NCBI RefSeq assembly: GCF_000195635.1
Contig: NZ_GL882688.1
Coordinates: forward strand, 34,760 to 98,759
Reading direction: 5' to 3'
DNA from: Bacteroides fluxus YIT 12057
GTDB taxonomy: Bacteria; Bacteroidota; Bacteroidia; Bacteroidales; Bacteroidaceae
Length of the DNA: 64,000 nucleotides
Shown here: piece after piece, positions 15,960 through 25,297 of the stretch
Layout: every line of letters begins with the position of its first letter
How positions within the stretch are numbered: position 1 is the stretch's first letter
Notes under the pieces: generated by a model
The model's input: the letters and a program-made list of their open reading frames with translations, nothing else
Databases searched by the model: none
What the model was told of the DNA's origin: nothing
Translations under genes and position numbers: made by a program

Positions 15960-17624
15960 ATGTATTATTCGAATAAGAAAAATGTACTTCAGCTGGTCGC
16001 ACTGCTCAAAGCGCATGGTGTGAGGAAAGTGGTGCTTTGTCCGGGTAGCCGCAATGCGGCTATCGTGCATACATTGGCCAATGTGGAGGATTTTATCTGC
16101 TATCCGGTGACGGATGAACGGAGTGCCGGATTCTTTGCCATTGGCTTGTCCTTGCAGGGCGGTGGACCTGTGGCGGTTTGCTGTACTTCAGGTTCGGCGC
16201 TGCTGAACCTGCATCCCGCCGTGGCGGAGGCTTTCTACCAGCAAGTTCCGCTGATTGTTATTTCCGCCGATCGTCCGGCTGCCTGGATAGGGCAGATGGA
16301 CGGGCAGACATTGCCACAGCCGGGGGTGTTCGGTTCGTTGGTCAAGTTGTCGGTCAACCTGCCGGAGGTACAGACGGAGGAAGAGGAGTGGTTCTGCAAC
16401 CGGCTGATAAACGAGGCGATACTGGAGACGACGCATCATGGAAAAGGACCTGTGCATATCAATGTGCCGATATCCGAACCTATCTACCGTTTCACGGCCA
16501 AGGCATTGCCCGAGGTGCGCGTCATTACCCGCTATCAGGGTCTGAGTGTTTATGACCGCGACTACAATGGGTTGATAGAGCGTCTGAACAAGTATAACAA
16601 GCGCATGGTGGTGGTGGGACAGATGAATCTGATTTATCTGTTCGAGAAGAAATATACGAAACCGCTATACAAGCATTTTACATGGTTGACGGAACATCTG
16701 GGTAACCGGACGGTTCCGGGCATTCCCATCAAGAATTTCGATGCTGCGGTGTATGCCATGACTCCCGAACGGCAGGACGAGCTGGCGCCCGAAATACTGA
16801 TTACGTATGGCGGGCATATCGTGTCCAAGCAGTTGAAGAAATATCTGCGTAACCACCCGCCCCGTGAACACTGGCACATTGCCGCCGACGGGAAAATAGC
16901 CGATTTGTACGGTTGCCTGACTACGGTCATCGAGATGGATCCCTTTGAATTCCTGGAAAAGATAGCTTTCCTGCTGGACAACAGGCCCATCAGCTATCCG
17001 CTGATGTGGGAAAATTACTGCAAGACCATTCCGGAGCCGGAACTTCCTTATTCGGAGATGGCTGTCATCGGGAAACTGATCCGGACGTTGCCGCAACCGT
17101 CTGCCTTGCATCTGGCCAATAGCTCGACCGTGCGGTATGCACAGTTGTTTGCGGTTTCACCGGATGTGGAGGTCTGTTGCAACCGCGGGGTGAACGGGAT
17201 AGAAGGGTCGCTCTCTACAGCCATCGGCTATGCAGCCGCCTCGGATAAACTGAACTTTATCGTCATAGGTGACTTGAGCTTCTTCTATGACATGAATGCG
17301 CTCTGGAACCGGAATTACAGTGCCAATATCCGCATCCTGTTACTGAACAACGAGGGCGGTGAGATATTCCATACCTTGCCGGGCATGGATGGGGCAAGCC
17401 GTTCACGCGAGTTTATCACTGCCGAACACCGGACTACCGCCAAAGGATGGGCGGAAGAACGAGGCTTCATCTATAGGAAGGTGACGGAGGAAGGGGAGCT
17501 GGAAGAGGCGATGAAGGATTTTACTGCCTCCGGGGCTGCCCCGAAGCCTATGATACTGGAGGTATTTACGGACAAGGAAAAGGATACTGCCCTGCTGAGG
17601 GAGTATTATCATAGCCTCACATAA
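15960..17624 (+). CDS. menD: 2-succinyl-5-enolpyruvyl-6-hydroxy-3-cyclohexene-1-carboxylate synthase
   Basis: 554 residues, full length. A thiamine-diphosphate enzyme that adds a succinic semialdehyde unit from 2-oxoglutarate to isochorismate. N-terminal pyrimidine-binding domain has [14 protein letters not shown] and the catalytic Glu in [13 protein letters not shown]; the C-terminal domain has the cofactor motif around [18 protein letters not shown] and [16 protein letters not shown]. The 20-bp gap from menF is an AT-rich repeated spacer (attcaaaattcataattcaa). Confidence 0.96.
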   Translation: MYYSNKKNVLQLVALLKAHGVRKVVLCPGSRNAAIVHTLANVEDFICYPVTDERSAGFFAIGLSLQGGGPVAVCCTSGSALLNLHPAVAEAFYQQVPLIVISADRPAAWIGQMDGQTLPQPGVFGSLVKLSVNLPEVQTEEEEWFCNRLINEAILETTHHGKGPVHINVPISEPIYRFTAKALPEVRVITRYQGLSVYDRDYNGLIERLNKYNKRMVVVGQMNLIYLFEKKYTKPLYKHFTWLTEHLGNRTVPGIPIKNFDAAVYAMTPERQDELAPEILITYGGHIVSKQLKKYLRNHPPREHWHIAADGKIADLYGCLTTVIEMDPFEFLEKIAFLLDNRPISYPLMWENYCKTIPEPELPYSEMAVIGKLIRTLPQPSALHLANSSTVRYAQLFAVSPDVEVCCNRGVNGIEGSLSTAIGYAAASDKLNFIVIGDLSFFYDMNALWNRNYSANIRILLLNNEGGEIFHTLPGMDGASRSREFITAEHRTTAKGWAEERGFIYRKVTEEGELEEAMKDFTASGAAPKPMILEVFTDKEKDTALLREYYHSLT

Positions 17625-17652
17625 GTGATACAACAAATTAATTAAATTAAAA

Positions 17653-18474
17653 ATGAAAACAAGAGAATGGACAACCCTCAAGGAGTATCAGGATATACTG
17701 TTTGACTTTTATAACGGGATTGCGAAAATCACGATTAACCGTCCGCGTTACCGTAATGCCTTTACGCCGACCACCACATCGGAAATCAGTGATGCGCTGT
17801 ATTACTGCCGCGAGTGCCAGGACATCAATGTCGTGGTGTTGACGGGCGCCGGTGACAAGGCTTTCTGTAGCGGAGGCGACATGCACGTGAAAGGGCATGG
17901 AGGTTACATTGGGACGGACGGTGTGCCCCGTCTGAATGTGCTGGATGTGCAGAAGCAGATCCGTTCGTTGCCGAAGCCCGTCATCGCTATGGTGAACGGA
18001 TATGCCATAGGCGGCGGCCATGTGCTTCATGTGGTGTGCGACTTGACCATCGCTTCGGAGAATGCCATTTTCGGGCAGACCGGTCCTAAGGTGGGAAGTT
18101 TTGATGCCGGATTCGGCTCTTCTTACCTGGCACGTATTGTAGGACAGAAGAAAGCACGTGAAATCTGGTTCCTCTGCCGCCAGTATTCGGCACAGGAAGC
18201 ATTGGAGATGGGGCTGGTCAATACGGTGGTGCCTTTGGAGCGTCTGGAGGACGAGACCGTGGAATGGGCTGAAAAGATGATGGAACACAGTCCGCTGGCC
18301 CTTCGTATGATTAAGGCCGGACTGAATGCCGAACTGGACGGCCAGGCGGGGATACAGGAACTTGCCGGAGACGCCACCATGCTTTATTATATGACGGAGG
18401 AAGCGCAGGAAGGCGGAAAGGCATTCCTGGAGAAGCGCAAGCCGAGATTCAAGGATTATCCTAAATTTCCATAA
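17653..18474 (+). CDS. menB: 1,4-dihydroxy-2-naphthoyl-CoA synthase
   Basis: 273 residues, crotonase fold. Ring-closes o-succinylbenzoyl-CoA to dihydroxynaphthoyl-CoA. The oxyanion-hole regions are visible as [14 protein letters not shown] (~76) and [18 protein letters not shown] (~118), and the MenB-specific [20 protein letters not shown] follows. The C-terminal [16 protein letters not shown] is typical. The order menD-menB-menC-menE follows Bacteroidetes practice. Confidence 0.96.
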   Translation: MKTREWTTLKEYQDILFDFYNGIAKITINRPRYRNAFTPTTTSEISDALYYCRECQDINVVVLTGAGDKAFCSGGDMHVKGHGGYIGTDGVPRLNVLDVQKQIRSLPKPVIAMVNGYAIGGGHVLHVVCDLTIASENAIFGQTGPKVGSFDAGFGSSYLARIVGQKKAREIWFLCRQYSAQEALEMGLVNTVVPLERLEDETVEWAEKMMEHSPLALRMIKAGLNAELDGQAGIQELAGDATMLYYMTEEAQEGGKAFLEKRKPRFKDYPKFP

Positions 18475-18497
18475 GCCCATGGGGTTTGTCTTTAGAT

Positions 18498-19559
18498 ATG
18501 ATGGCTTATCAGACTAGAATTATAAAGAAGCGGTTGCACTTCAAGCAACCTGCCGGTACGTCACGGGGGATATATACCGTAAGGAATGTGTGGTATGTGC
18601 TTCTTGCCGATACCGGAACCCATGCCTATGGGGTGGGAGAGTGTGCACCGTTACCGGCTTTGAGTTGTGATGATGTGCCCGGTTATGACGAAATCCTGGC
18701 GAATGCCTGCAAGAGGCTGGAGGAAACGGGGGAGATAGACCGGGAGGCGTTGCTTCCTTACCCTTCCATTCTGTTCGGGCTGGAAACCGCGTTGCAGCAT
18801 CTTCGGGCACGGAGCCTGCGGCTGTGGGATACTCCGTTCGGCGCAGGAAAGGCGGGAATCCCTATCAATGGCTTGATCTGGATGGGCAGCTTTGACGAGA
18901 TGTACCGGCGGATCGAGGAAAAGATGCGGAACGGTTTCCGGTGCATCAAACTCAAGATAGGCGCCATTGATTTTGAGAAAGAACTGGAGTTGCTGGCGCA
19001 TATCCGCCAACATTTCACTCCCGAGGAGATTGTGTTGCGCGTGGACGCCAACGGGGCCTTTTCTCCGGCGGAGGCTCCCGGTAAATTGCAGCGTCTCTCC
19101 GGATTTCACCTGCATTCCATAGAACAGCCCATCCGTGCGGGACAGTGGGAGGAGATGGCGGAACTTTGTGCATCGTCTCCCTTGCCTGTTGGCCTGGATG
19201 AGGAACTGATAGGTGTCAACAGACGGGAGCAGAAGATAGAGCTTCTGGAGAAGATACGTCCCCGGTATATTATACTGAAACCTTCCCTGCACGGAGGCAT
19301 CAGCGGCTCGAAAGAGTGGATAGAGTTGGCTGAAGAAAGGGGAATCGGTTTCTGGATTACTTCGGCCTTGGAATCGAATGTTGGCTTGAACGCGATTGCA
19401 CAGTGGTGTGCGACTTTGCAGCCTTCCTCTCCCCAGGGATTGGGAACGGGGCTGCTGTTTACGGACAATATCGACTTCCCGTTGTCCATTCAAGGGGATT
19501 GCCTTTGGTTTGATCCCGAAGGACAGGAGCCGGATATCTTAAACTGGCTGGAACGATGA
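18498..19559 (+). CDS. menC: o-Succinylbenzoate synthase
   Basis: 353 residues, enolase superfamily; dehydrates the product of MenD to o-succinylbenzoate. Start taken at the ATG at 18498 (tandem ATGATG) instead of an in-frame TTG at 18486. The metal and base residues are evident: RCIKLKIGAIDF (Lys base), LRVDANGAFS (metal Asp), IEQPI (Glu), GLDEELIG (Asp) and ILKPSLHGGISGSKEW (second Lys). Overlaps menE by 4 bp (ATGA). Confidence 0.93.
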   Translation: MMAYQTRIIKKRLHFKQPAGTSRGIYTVRNVWYVLLADTGTHAYGVGECAPLPALSCDDVPGYDEILANACKRLEETGEIDREALLPYPSILFGLETALQHLRARSLRLWDTPFGAGKAGIPINGLIWMGSFDEMYRRIEEKMRNGFRCIKLKIGAIDFEKELELLAHIRQHFTPEEIVLRVDANGAFSPAEAPGKLQRLSGFHLHSIEQPIRAGQWEEMAELCASSPLPVGLDEELIGVNRREQKIELLEKIRPRYIILKPSLHGGISGSKEWIELAEERGIGFWITSALESNVGLNAIAQWCATLQPSSPQGLGTGLLFTDNIDFPLSIQGDCLWFDPEGQEPDILNWLER

Positions 19560-20653
19560 GGGCTTACTGTACGGATATAGCCCGGCAAACGATTCTGATA
19601 GATGGCGTCCGTTATTCCGGATGGGAAATCAGGGAACGGGCAGGAGGGATGCCTGCCGCTGCTCCGGACTTTAGGCAGGAGCTTTTTTCGTTTCTTGCCG
19701 GATGGTTTGACGGGGAGGACACCTTGCTTGTCCATACTTCCGGATCTACGGGCACGCCCAAGGAGATGCGGGTGGAGAAGGGGCGTATGATGGCAAGCGC
19801 CTGCCTTACTTGTTCTTTCCTGGGATTGCGGGAGGGGGACACTGCCTTACTTTGCATGCCCTTGAAGTATATTGCAGGGAAGATGGTGGTGGTACGCAGC
19901 CTGGTGGCGGGGCTCGACCTGTTGCCGGTCACTCCTTCGGGACATCCGCTGAAAGATCTGGCGGAGGCTCCTGTATTTGCCGCCATGATACCGATGCAGG
20001 TCTATAACTCCCTGCAAGTGCCCGGAGAAAAGGCGGTATTGCGGCAAATAAAGTCTCTTATCATTGGCGGGGGAGCCATTGACGACCGGCTGGCGGAGGA
20101 GTTGCAGGAACTGCCCAACGTTGTCTGGTCCACTTACGGCATGACGGAGACTTTGTCCCACATTGCCTTGCGGAGGCTGAACGGGTCCGGAGCTTCCGGC
20201 TGGTACACCCCGTTTGAAGGGGTGGATATCCGTTTAAGCGAGGATGGGACTCTTGTCATACATGCTCCCCGTGTATGTGAAAAGGAACTGGTGACGAACG
20301 ATATTGTCGAGATGAATGGCTGCGGGCAGTTCCGCATCTTGGGACGGAAAGACAATACGGTGAACAGCGGCGGAGTGAAGATACAGATAGAACAGGTGGA
20401 GGATGCCTTGAAGGGACATATAGCCCAACCGTTCTTGGTCACTTCGGTCCCCGATGAGAAATTCGGGGAGATTATCGTATTGCTGATAGAGGGGCGGATA
20501 CCGGAAAACCTTGATGAGATATATGAACGTGCCTTGCCGGCGTACTGGCGTCCCAAGCGTATTGTCCGGGTTTCCCGGATACCGTTGACCGGAACCGGGA
20601 AGCCGGACAGAGCCACCGCAAAAAATATTGCAAAAAAAAATCTCTTTTTATGA
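19556..20653 (+). CDS. menE: o-Succinylbenzoate-CoA ligase
   Basis: 365 residues, shorter than many acyl-CoA ligases but usual for Bacteroides MenE. P-loop LVHTSGSTGTPKEMRVEK, adenylate motif STYGMTETLSHIALRRL, hinge region FRILGRKDNTVNSGGVKIQ and the catalytic C-terminal Lys in PLTGTGKPDRA. Adds CoA to o-succinylbenzoate to supply MenB. Starts within the menC stop (ATGA at 19556). No menA or menH is in the window. Confidence 0.94.
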   Translation: MRAYCTDIARQTILIDGVRYSGWEIRERAGGMPAAAPDFRQELFSFLAGWFDGEDTLLVHTSGSTGTPKEMRVEKGRMMASACLTCSFLGLREGDTALLCMPLKYIAGKMVVVRSLVAGLDLLPVTPSGHPLKDLAEAPVFAAMIPMQVYNSLQVPGEKAVLRQIKSLIIGGGAIDDRLAEELQELPNVVWSTYGMTETLSHIALRRLNGSGASGWYTPFEGVDIRLSEDGTLVIHAPRVCEKELVTNDIVEMNGCGQFRILGRKDNTVNSGGVKIQIEQVEDALKGHIAQPFLVTSVPDEKFGEIIVLLIEGRIPENLDEIYERALPAYWRPKRIVRVSRIPLTGTGKPDRATAKNIAKKNLFL

Positions 20654-20716
20654 TTTGAGTGTTAACGTGTTACCTCTGTCTTACGAAAAACTCTGAAAAA
20701 AATATCATGGAAAGAT

Positions 20717-20747
20717 TTGCACAGTCCAAAAGTTTGCCATACATTTG
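20717..20747 (+). promoter_or_regulatory. Promoter of the tRNA cluster
   Basis: TTG at 20717-20719, 20-bp spacer, TACATTTG at 20740-20747, 35 bp before the first tRNA. Confidence 0.65.
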
Positions 20748-20782
20748 CACCGCATTTGAGAGGAAATGCTGGTTATCAAAAA

Positions 20783-20869
20783 GGAAGTTTGGGTGAGTGG
20801 CTGAAACCACCAGTTTGCTAAACTGACGTACGGGTTACCGTACCGGGGGTTCGAATCCCCCAGCTTCCG
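20783..20869 (+). tRNA. tRNA-Ser (GCT)
   Basis: 87-nt class II tRNA with a long variable arm (acgtacgggttaccgtaccg region). Acceptor GGAAGTT pairs with AGCTTCC, discriminator G; anticodon loop TTGCTAA gives GCT. CCA is not encoded. Confidence 0.93.
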
Positions 20870-20875
20870 CGAATT

Positions 20876-20948
20876 GCACTCTTAGCTCAGTTGGTAGAGC
20901 AACTGACTCTTAATCAGTGGGTCCAGGGTTCGAATCCCTGAGGGTGTA
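20876..20948 (+). tRNA. tRNA-Lys (CTT)
   Basis: 73-nt tRNA. Anticodon loop CTCTTAA gives CTT; the GGTTCGAATCC T-arm is standard. Acceptor GCACTCT pairs with AGGGTGT using wobble pairs. Confidence 0.93.
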
Positions 20949-20962
20949 CTAAGAAATGCGAT

Positions 20963-21034
20963 GGTGGGTTCATCTAACGGTTAGGATACATGCCTCTCAC
21001 GCATGACATACGGGTTCGATTCCCGTACCCACTA
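20963..21034 (+). tRNA. tRNA-Glu (CTC)
   Basis: 72-nt tRNA. Acceptor GGTGGGT pairs with ACCCACT; anticodon loop CTCTCAC gives CTC; CCA is encoded right after the discriminator (21035-21037). The CTC anticodon reads only GAG, so another Glu tRNA must exist elsewhere. Confidence 0.92.
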
Positions 21035-21042
21035 CCAATGGA

Positions 21043-21090
21043 AAAACAAAAAGCGGCTGACTGATAAAAAGGTTGGCCGCTTTTTTGTTT
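21043..21090 (+). terminator. Intrinsic terminator after the tRNA cluster
   Basis: AAAAAGCGGC pairs with GCCGCTTTTTT around a short AT-rich loop, followed by a T-run. Confidence 0.75.
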
Positions 21091-21184
21091 CCCTCTCCGG
21101 ACAGCTTTCCCGCATGTTCAAGAACTTTCCGTCCTTCTGCTTTGTTGTAAGTCCATGAGTATAAATCTATAAAAACATTAGCTT

Positions 21185-22237
21185 ATGGATAAAATAATTG
21201 ATTTGTTGGGACAGGAGGCGGAGTACTACCTGGACCATACGTGTAAGACCATAGATAAAAAGAACATCCACATTCCCGGACCGGATATGGTGGACCGGAT
21301 ATGGGTGGATTCAGACAGGAATGTACGTACCTTGAACAGTCTGCAGGCGCTCTACGGACATGGCCGGCTGGCGAATACGGGGTATGTGTCTATTTTACCG
21401 GTTGACCAGGGGATAGAACATTCCGCAGGTGCTTCATTTGCGCCCAATCCGGCGTATTTCGATCCGGAGAATATTGTAAAGCTGGCAATCGAAGGCGGTT
21501 GTAACGCGGTAGCGTCTACCTTTGGGGTGTTGGGGGCGGTAGCCCGTAAGTATGCGCATAAGATACCGTTTGTCGTGAAACTGAATCACAATGAATTGTT
21601 GACTTATCCCAATACATACGACCAGATTATGTTCGGTACAATCAAGGAGGCTTGGAATATGGGAGCTGTAGCCGTAGGTGCAACCATCTATTTCGGTTCC
21701 GAACAGAGCCGCCGCCAGATTGTGGAAGTGGCCCGGGCGTTTGAATATGCGCATGAACTGGGGATGGCAACTATCCTGTGGTGTTATCTGAGGAACAATG
21801 ACTTCAAAAACAGTGGGGTGGATTACCATACGGCGGCCGACCTTACCGGACAGGCAAACCATATAGGGGTCACCATCAAGGCGGATATCGTGAAACAGAA
21901 ACTTCCTACCAATAACGGCGGTTTCACGGCCATTCATTTCGGGAAAACCGACGAGAGGGTATATTCCGAACTGACCACCACGCATCCGATTGACCTTTGC
22001 CGCTATCAGGTGGCCAACGGCTATATGGGACGTGTGGGGCTTATCAACTCCGGCGGTGAATCGCACGGAGCATCCGACTTGAAAGATGCCGTTGTCACGG
22101 CTGTAGTCAACAAGCGTGCCGGCGGAATGGGGCTGATCAGTGGCAGAAAGGCTTTCCAGAAGCCGATGAAGGAGGGCGTGGAGTTGCTGAATACAATACA
22201 GGATGTGTATCTGGACCGGACGATAACGATAGCGTAA
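21185..22237 (+). CDS. fbaB: Class I fructose-bisphosphate aldolase (DhnA/FbaB type)
   Basis: 350 residues of the archaeal-type class I aldolase family, cleaving fructose 1,6-bisphosphate without metal. TIM-barrel motifs: [15 protein letters not shown] (~67), [16 protein letters not shown] (~134), [13 protein letters not shown], and [16 protein letters not shown] (~225) holding the lysine region expected for the Schiff base. The gene stands alone with its own terminator (22251-22286). A gluconeogenic partner, class III fructose-1,6-bisphosphatase, lies 5 kb downstream. Confidence 0.93.
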   Translation: MDKIIDLLGQEAEYYLDHTCKTIDKKNIHIPGPDMVDRIWVDSDRNVRTLNSLQALYGHGRLANTGYVSILPVDQGIEHSAGASFAPNPAYFDPENIVKLAIEGGCNAVASTFGVLGAVARKYAHKIPFVVKLNHNELLTYPNTYDQIMFGTIKEAWNMGAVAVGATIYFGSEQSRRQIVEVARAFEYAHELGMATILWCYLRNNDFKNSGVDYHTAADLTGQANHIGVTIKADIVKQKLPTNNGGFTAIHFGKTDERVYSELTTTHPIDLCRYQVANGYMGRVGLINSGGESHGASDLKDAVVTAVVNKRAGGMGLISGRKAFQKPMKEGVELLNTIQDVYLDRTITIA

Positions 22238-22250
22238 TAGTGAAAGAGGA

Positions 22251-22286
22251 CAGGGTGCGTGAGGTGAACGCACCCTGTTTTCTTTT
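22251..22286 (+). terminator. Intrinsic terminator of the aldolase gene
   Basis: CAGGGTGCGT (22251-22260) pairs with ACGCACCCTG (22268-22277), followed by TTTTCTTTT. Confidence 0.8.
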
Positions 22287-22340
22287 CAGAGAAGATGAAA
22301 ATAAAAGTTTGAATGGTTTCTTCTCTTGAAAAATACTTTT

Positions 22341-22348
22341 TATATTTG
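22341..22348 (+). promoter_or_regulatory. -7 box before the small unknown gene
   Basis: TATATTTG ends 8 bp before the ATG at 22357, which would give a nearly leaderless transcript. No well-spaced -33 element seen. Confidence 0.45.
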
Positions 22349-22356
22349 CGCCCGCT

Positions 22357-22770
22357 ATGGTGAAGTATATCTTCTATATGTTGTTAGGGTTGTTCCTTAT
22401 ATCGAAGGTGGTGTCGGCTTCCGGTGATATAAAGGAATGCAAGGTGCTACATACCATGGACGCACGGCATGCTCCCGAAAAACGGTATATCCTATCGGAG
22501 GGGGACTTCAAGCAGTATGCGTCCGGAGTGCAACATGAATCTTACCATGACAAGGCAGACCATGCCAGTATCGGAAATAACTTTTCGTTCCGTTGTACCT
22601 CTCCTTCCAAGATATTGAGGAACCATACAGCCTCGATCACTGCCAGAATCGTGAGGTCTCTGAAGACCTTGCTTCCCGAAGAGAAAATGACTTCCTTTTC
22701 ATTCGGCATAAATTCTTTCAACTTCTCTTACAGGTATTATGTCTATACCTTGAGGCGTATCCTTATTTAG
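22357..22770 (+). CDS. Small exported protein of unknown function
   Basis: 137 residues. The first ~22 residues are hydrophobic (YIFYMLLGLFLISKVVSASG) and look like a signal peptide, so secretion or membrane attachment is likely. The rest is polar and unlike any family I recognise; the C-terminal ~25 residues are Phe/Tyr/Arg-rich (FSFGINSFNFSYRYYVYTLR). A second in-frame ATG at 22378 is an alternative start, since the -7 box leaves almost no leader for the first. The DedA gene follows 84 bp later on the same strand. Could be a spurious frame, but promoter and signal peptide argue for a real gene. Confidence 0.5.
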   Translation: MVKYIFYMLLGLFLISKVVSASGDIKECKVLHTMDARHAPEKRYILSEGDFKQYASGVQHESYHDKADHASIGNNFSFRCTSPSKILRNHTASITARIVRSLKTLLPEEKMTSFSFGINSFNFSYRYYVYTLRRILI

Positions 22771-22854
22771 TGCTTTCCTTTCTTTTTTCAAAGAGGGTTC
22801 TATCTCTTTGCGCCTTTCTCTTGTTTTTATGTAAGCACTGATAAATGATACAAA

Positions 22855-23505
22855 ATGGATTTTTTATTGGATTTCATTCTTCATGTCGATCAGTATATGA
22901 TTGATATTGTACAAGAATACCATACCTGGGCGTATGTCATCTTGTTCTTGGTTATTTTCTGTGAAACCGGTCTGGTGGTTACACCGTTTCTGCCGGGGGA
23001 CTCCCTGCTGTTTGTGGCAGGTGCCATTGCCGCACAGCCCGATATGCCTGTCGAGGTAAATGTGCTGGCCTTGATTTTGTTTGCTGCCGCTGTTCTGGGC
23101 GATTCCTGCAATTATATGATAGGGCATTTCTTCGGGAGGAAGCTGTTCGGTAATCCCGATTCCAGGATATTCAGGCAGAGCCATCTTGAGAAAACACATG
23201 AGTTTTATAAAAAGTATGGCGGCAAGACCATTATCCTTGCACGCTTTGTACCCATCGTCCGTACATTTGCCCCGTTTGTGGCGGGGATGGGCAAGATGCA
23301 CTATTACTATTTCATGCTGTACAATCTGGCGGGCGGGGCGTTGTGGATTGTCATTTTCTGCTACGCGGGATATTTCTTCGGAGACCTTCCCTTTGTACAG
23401 GAGAATCTTAAACTGCTGATTGTCGCCATTATAGTGGTGTCGGTATTGCCCGCCGTGGCCGAGGTGGTACGCGCCCGTCTGAAAAACCGTAAACAAACGA
23501 AATAA
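22855..23505 (+). CDS. DedA-family membrane protein
   Basis: 216 residues with about five membrane segments. DedA marks: the acidic [22 protein letters not shown] near residue 40, [17 protein letters not shown] (~87), and the conserved [22 protein letters not shown] (~128), whose Arg residues are required in this family. DedA proteins are thought to flip lipid carriers such as undecaprenyl phosphate or phosphatidylethanolamine; the substrate here is unknown. Leads a three-gene + strand run with the phosphate transporter genes. Confidence 0.9.
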   Translation: MDFLLDFILHVDQYMIDIVQEYHTWAYVILFLVIFCETGLVVTPFLPGDSLLFVAGAIAAQPDMPVEVNVLALILFAAAVLGDSCNYMIGHFFGRKLFGNPDSRIFRQSHLEKTHEFYKKYGGKTIILARFVPIVRTFAPFVAGMGKMHYYYFMLYNLAGGALWIVIFCYAGYFFGDLPFVQENLKLLIVAIIVVSVLPAVAEVVRARLKNRKQTK

Positions 23506-23523
23506 TTTTAAATATACACATTT

Positions 23524-24171
23524 ATGAAAAATTCTTTTTTTAGCAGGTTTACACCCAAAGAACCCAAGTTTTTTCCTTTGCTGAAACAATTGTCTGAAAT
23601 ACTGGCTGCTTCGTCGGAACTTTTAGTGGAGAGCCTGAAACATGACTCTCCTGAAGAAAGAACCGGTTTCTATAAGCGGATCAAGGATATGGAACGTGAG
23701 GGGGACAAGCTTGCCCACCGGATTCTGGACGAACTGGGAACTACTTTCATCACACCGTTTGACCGTGAGGACATTCATGACCTGGCTTCAAGTATAGATG
23801 ATGTGATTGACGGCATAAACAGCTGCGCAAAACGTATTGCCATCTATAACCCGCACCCCATCTCCGAAAGCGGGAAGGAACTGAGCCGTATGATTCAGCA
23901 AGAGGCGGAATGCATTGTCAAGGCAATGGACGAGCTTGAGACTTTCCGTAAGAATCCGAATACCTTGCGCGGGTATTGTTCGAAAATGCATGACATTGAA
24001 AACCAGGCGGACGATGTGTATGAGTTCTTCATCACCCGGCTTTTTGAGGAGGAGAAAGACTGCATCGAACTCATCAAGGTCAAGGAGATTGTATATGAGC
24101 TGGAAAAGACGACCGATGCCGCAGAGCATGTGGGCAAGATATTGAGAAGTTTGATTGTGAAATACGCATAA
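23524..24171 (+). CDS. DUF47/PhoU-like phosphate transport accessory protein
   Basis: 215 residues, mostly helical. Characteristic acidic metal-binding helices: MEREGDKLAHRILDELG (~60) and TPFDREDIHDLASSIDDVID (~78). DUF47 proteins are PhoU relatives that accompany Pit transporters. The Pit gene begins 13 bp after its stop, a standard pairing. Confidence 0.9.
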   Translation: MKNSFFSRFTPKEPKFFPLLKQLSEILAASSELLVESLKHDSPEERTGFYKRIKDMEREGDKLAHRILDELGTTFITPFDREDIHDLASSIDDVIDGINSCAKRIAIYNPHPISESGKELSRMIQQEAECIVKAMDELETFRKNPNTLRGYCSKMHDIENQADDVYEFFITRLFEEEKDCIELIKVKEIVYELEKTTDAAEHVGKILRSLIVKYA

Positions 24172-24184
24172 ACAGGCACACCAC

Positions 24185-25204
24185 ATGGAACTATTAGTGA
24201 TTATCATCGTATTGGCTCTGATATTTGATTATATCAACGGTTTTCACGATGCGGCGAATTCAATAGCCACTATTGTATCTACGAAAGTACTGACCCCTTT
24301 TCAGGCTGTGATATGGGCTGCTTTCTTTAACTTCGTAGCTTTCTTCATAGCCAAATGCGTCATAGGAGGCTTTGGCATAGCCAATACCGTATCGAAAACG
24401 GTAGTGGAACCCTACATTACATTACCCATCATTTTGGCGGGAGTGATAGCTGCCATTGTCTGGAACTTGTTTACGTGGTGGAAAGGCATTCCTTCGTCGT
24501 CGTCGCATACCCTTATAGGCGGTTTCGCGGGAGCAGCCATCATGGCTCACGGTTTTGAGGCCATCCAGATGAATATCATCCTGAAAATTGCGGCTTTCAT
24601 CTTCCTGGCTCCTCTGATAGGTATGGTCATTGCGTTCGGATTTACCCTGCTGGTGCTTTATGTCTGCAAACGGGCACATCCCCATGCTGCCGAACTCTGG
24701 TTCAAGAAACTGCAACTTGTCTCTTCGGCTCTGTTCAGCATCGGACACGGCTTGAACGATTCCCAGAAAGTGATGGGTATCATTGCCGCTGCCATGATAG
24801 CGGGACATTCCGAAGGGTTGGGAATGGGGATAAACAGCATTAATGACTTGCCGGACTGGGTGGCGTTTTCCTGTTTTACGGCCATTTCACTGGGTACGAT
24901 GTCCGGTGGATGGAAAATTGTAAAGACGATGGGAACCAAAATCACCAAGGTAACCCCTCTGGAAGGAGTCATTGCAGAGACAGCCGGTGCCTTTACCTTG
25001 TATCTGACTGAATATCTGAAGATTCCGGTGAGCACGACGCATACCATTACGGGAGCCATCATCGGGGTAGGAGCCACCAAGCGGCTGTCGGCGGTCCGTT
25101 GGGGAGTTACCAAGAATCTGATGACTGCCTGGGTACTGACCATTCCGGTGAGCGGATTGCTGGCGGCGGCTGTTTATCTTGTCGTGGCTTTTTTCCTGGG
25201 GTAG
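24185..25204 (+). CDS. Low-affinity inorganic phosphate transporter (Pit family)
   Basis: 339 residues, about ten membrane helices. The duplicated PHO-4 signature is visible: DYINGFHDAANSIATIVST (~17) and SIGHGLNDSQKVMGII (~184). Also SSSHTLIGGFAG and ISTTHTITGAIIG-type repeats (VSTTHTITGAIIGVG). Proton-coupled uptake of phosphate, usually as metal phosphate. Partner of the DUF47 protein upstream. Confidence 0.93.
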   Translation: MELLVIIIVLALIFDYINGFHDAANSIATIVSTKVLTPFQAVIWAAFFNFVAFFIAKCVIGGFGIANTVSKTVVEPYITLPIILAGVIAAIVWNLFTWWKGIPSSSSHTLIGGFAGAAIMAHGFEAIQMNIILKIAAFIFLAPLIGMVIAFGFTLLVLYVCKRAHPHAAELWFKKLQLVSSALFSIGHGLNDSQKVMGIIAAAMIAGHSEGLGMGINSINDLPDWVAFSCFTAISLGTMSGGWKIVKTMGTKITKVTPLEGVIAETAGAFTLYLTEYLKIPVSTTHTITGAIIGVGATKRLSAVRWGVTKNLMTAWVLTIPVSGLLAAAVYLVVAFFLG

Positions 25205-25239
25205 ATTTTAAATGTTAACAATGTTTCTTGCTTAATATT

Positions 25240-25269
25240 TTTGACCTCGGTAGATACTTTCTATCTTTG
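25240..25269 (+). promoter_or_regulatory. Promoter of the AspT/YidE-type transporter gene
   Basis: TTTG at 25240-25243, about 18-bp spacer, TATCTTTG at 25262-25269. The TTG start codon follows 28 bp later. Confidence 0.6.
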
Positions 25270-25297
25270 CAGCCTGAAACTGTAAATTGAATACACT

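Noticed and set aside
18486..18497. TTG start for menC
   Set aside because: Tandem ATG codons at 18498 and 18501 give the normal N-terminus; the TTG adds four residues without support.
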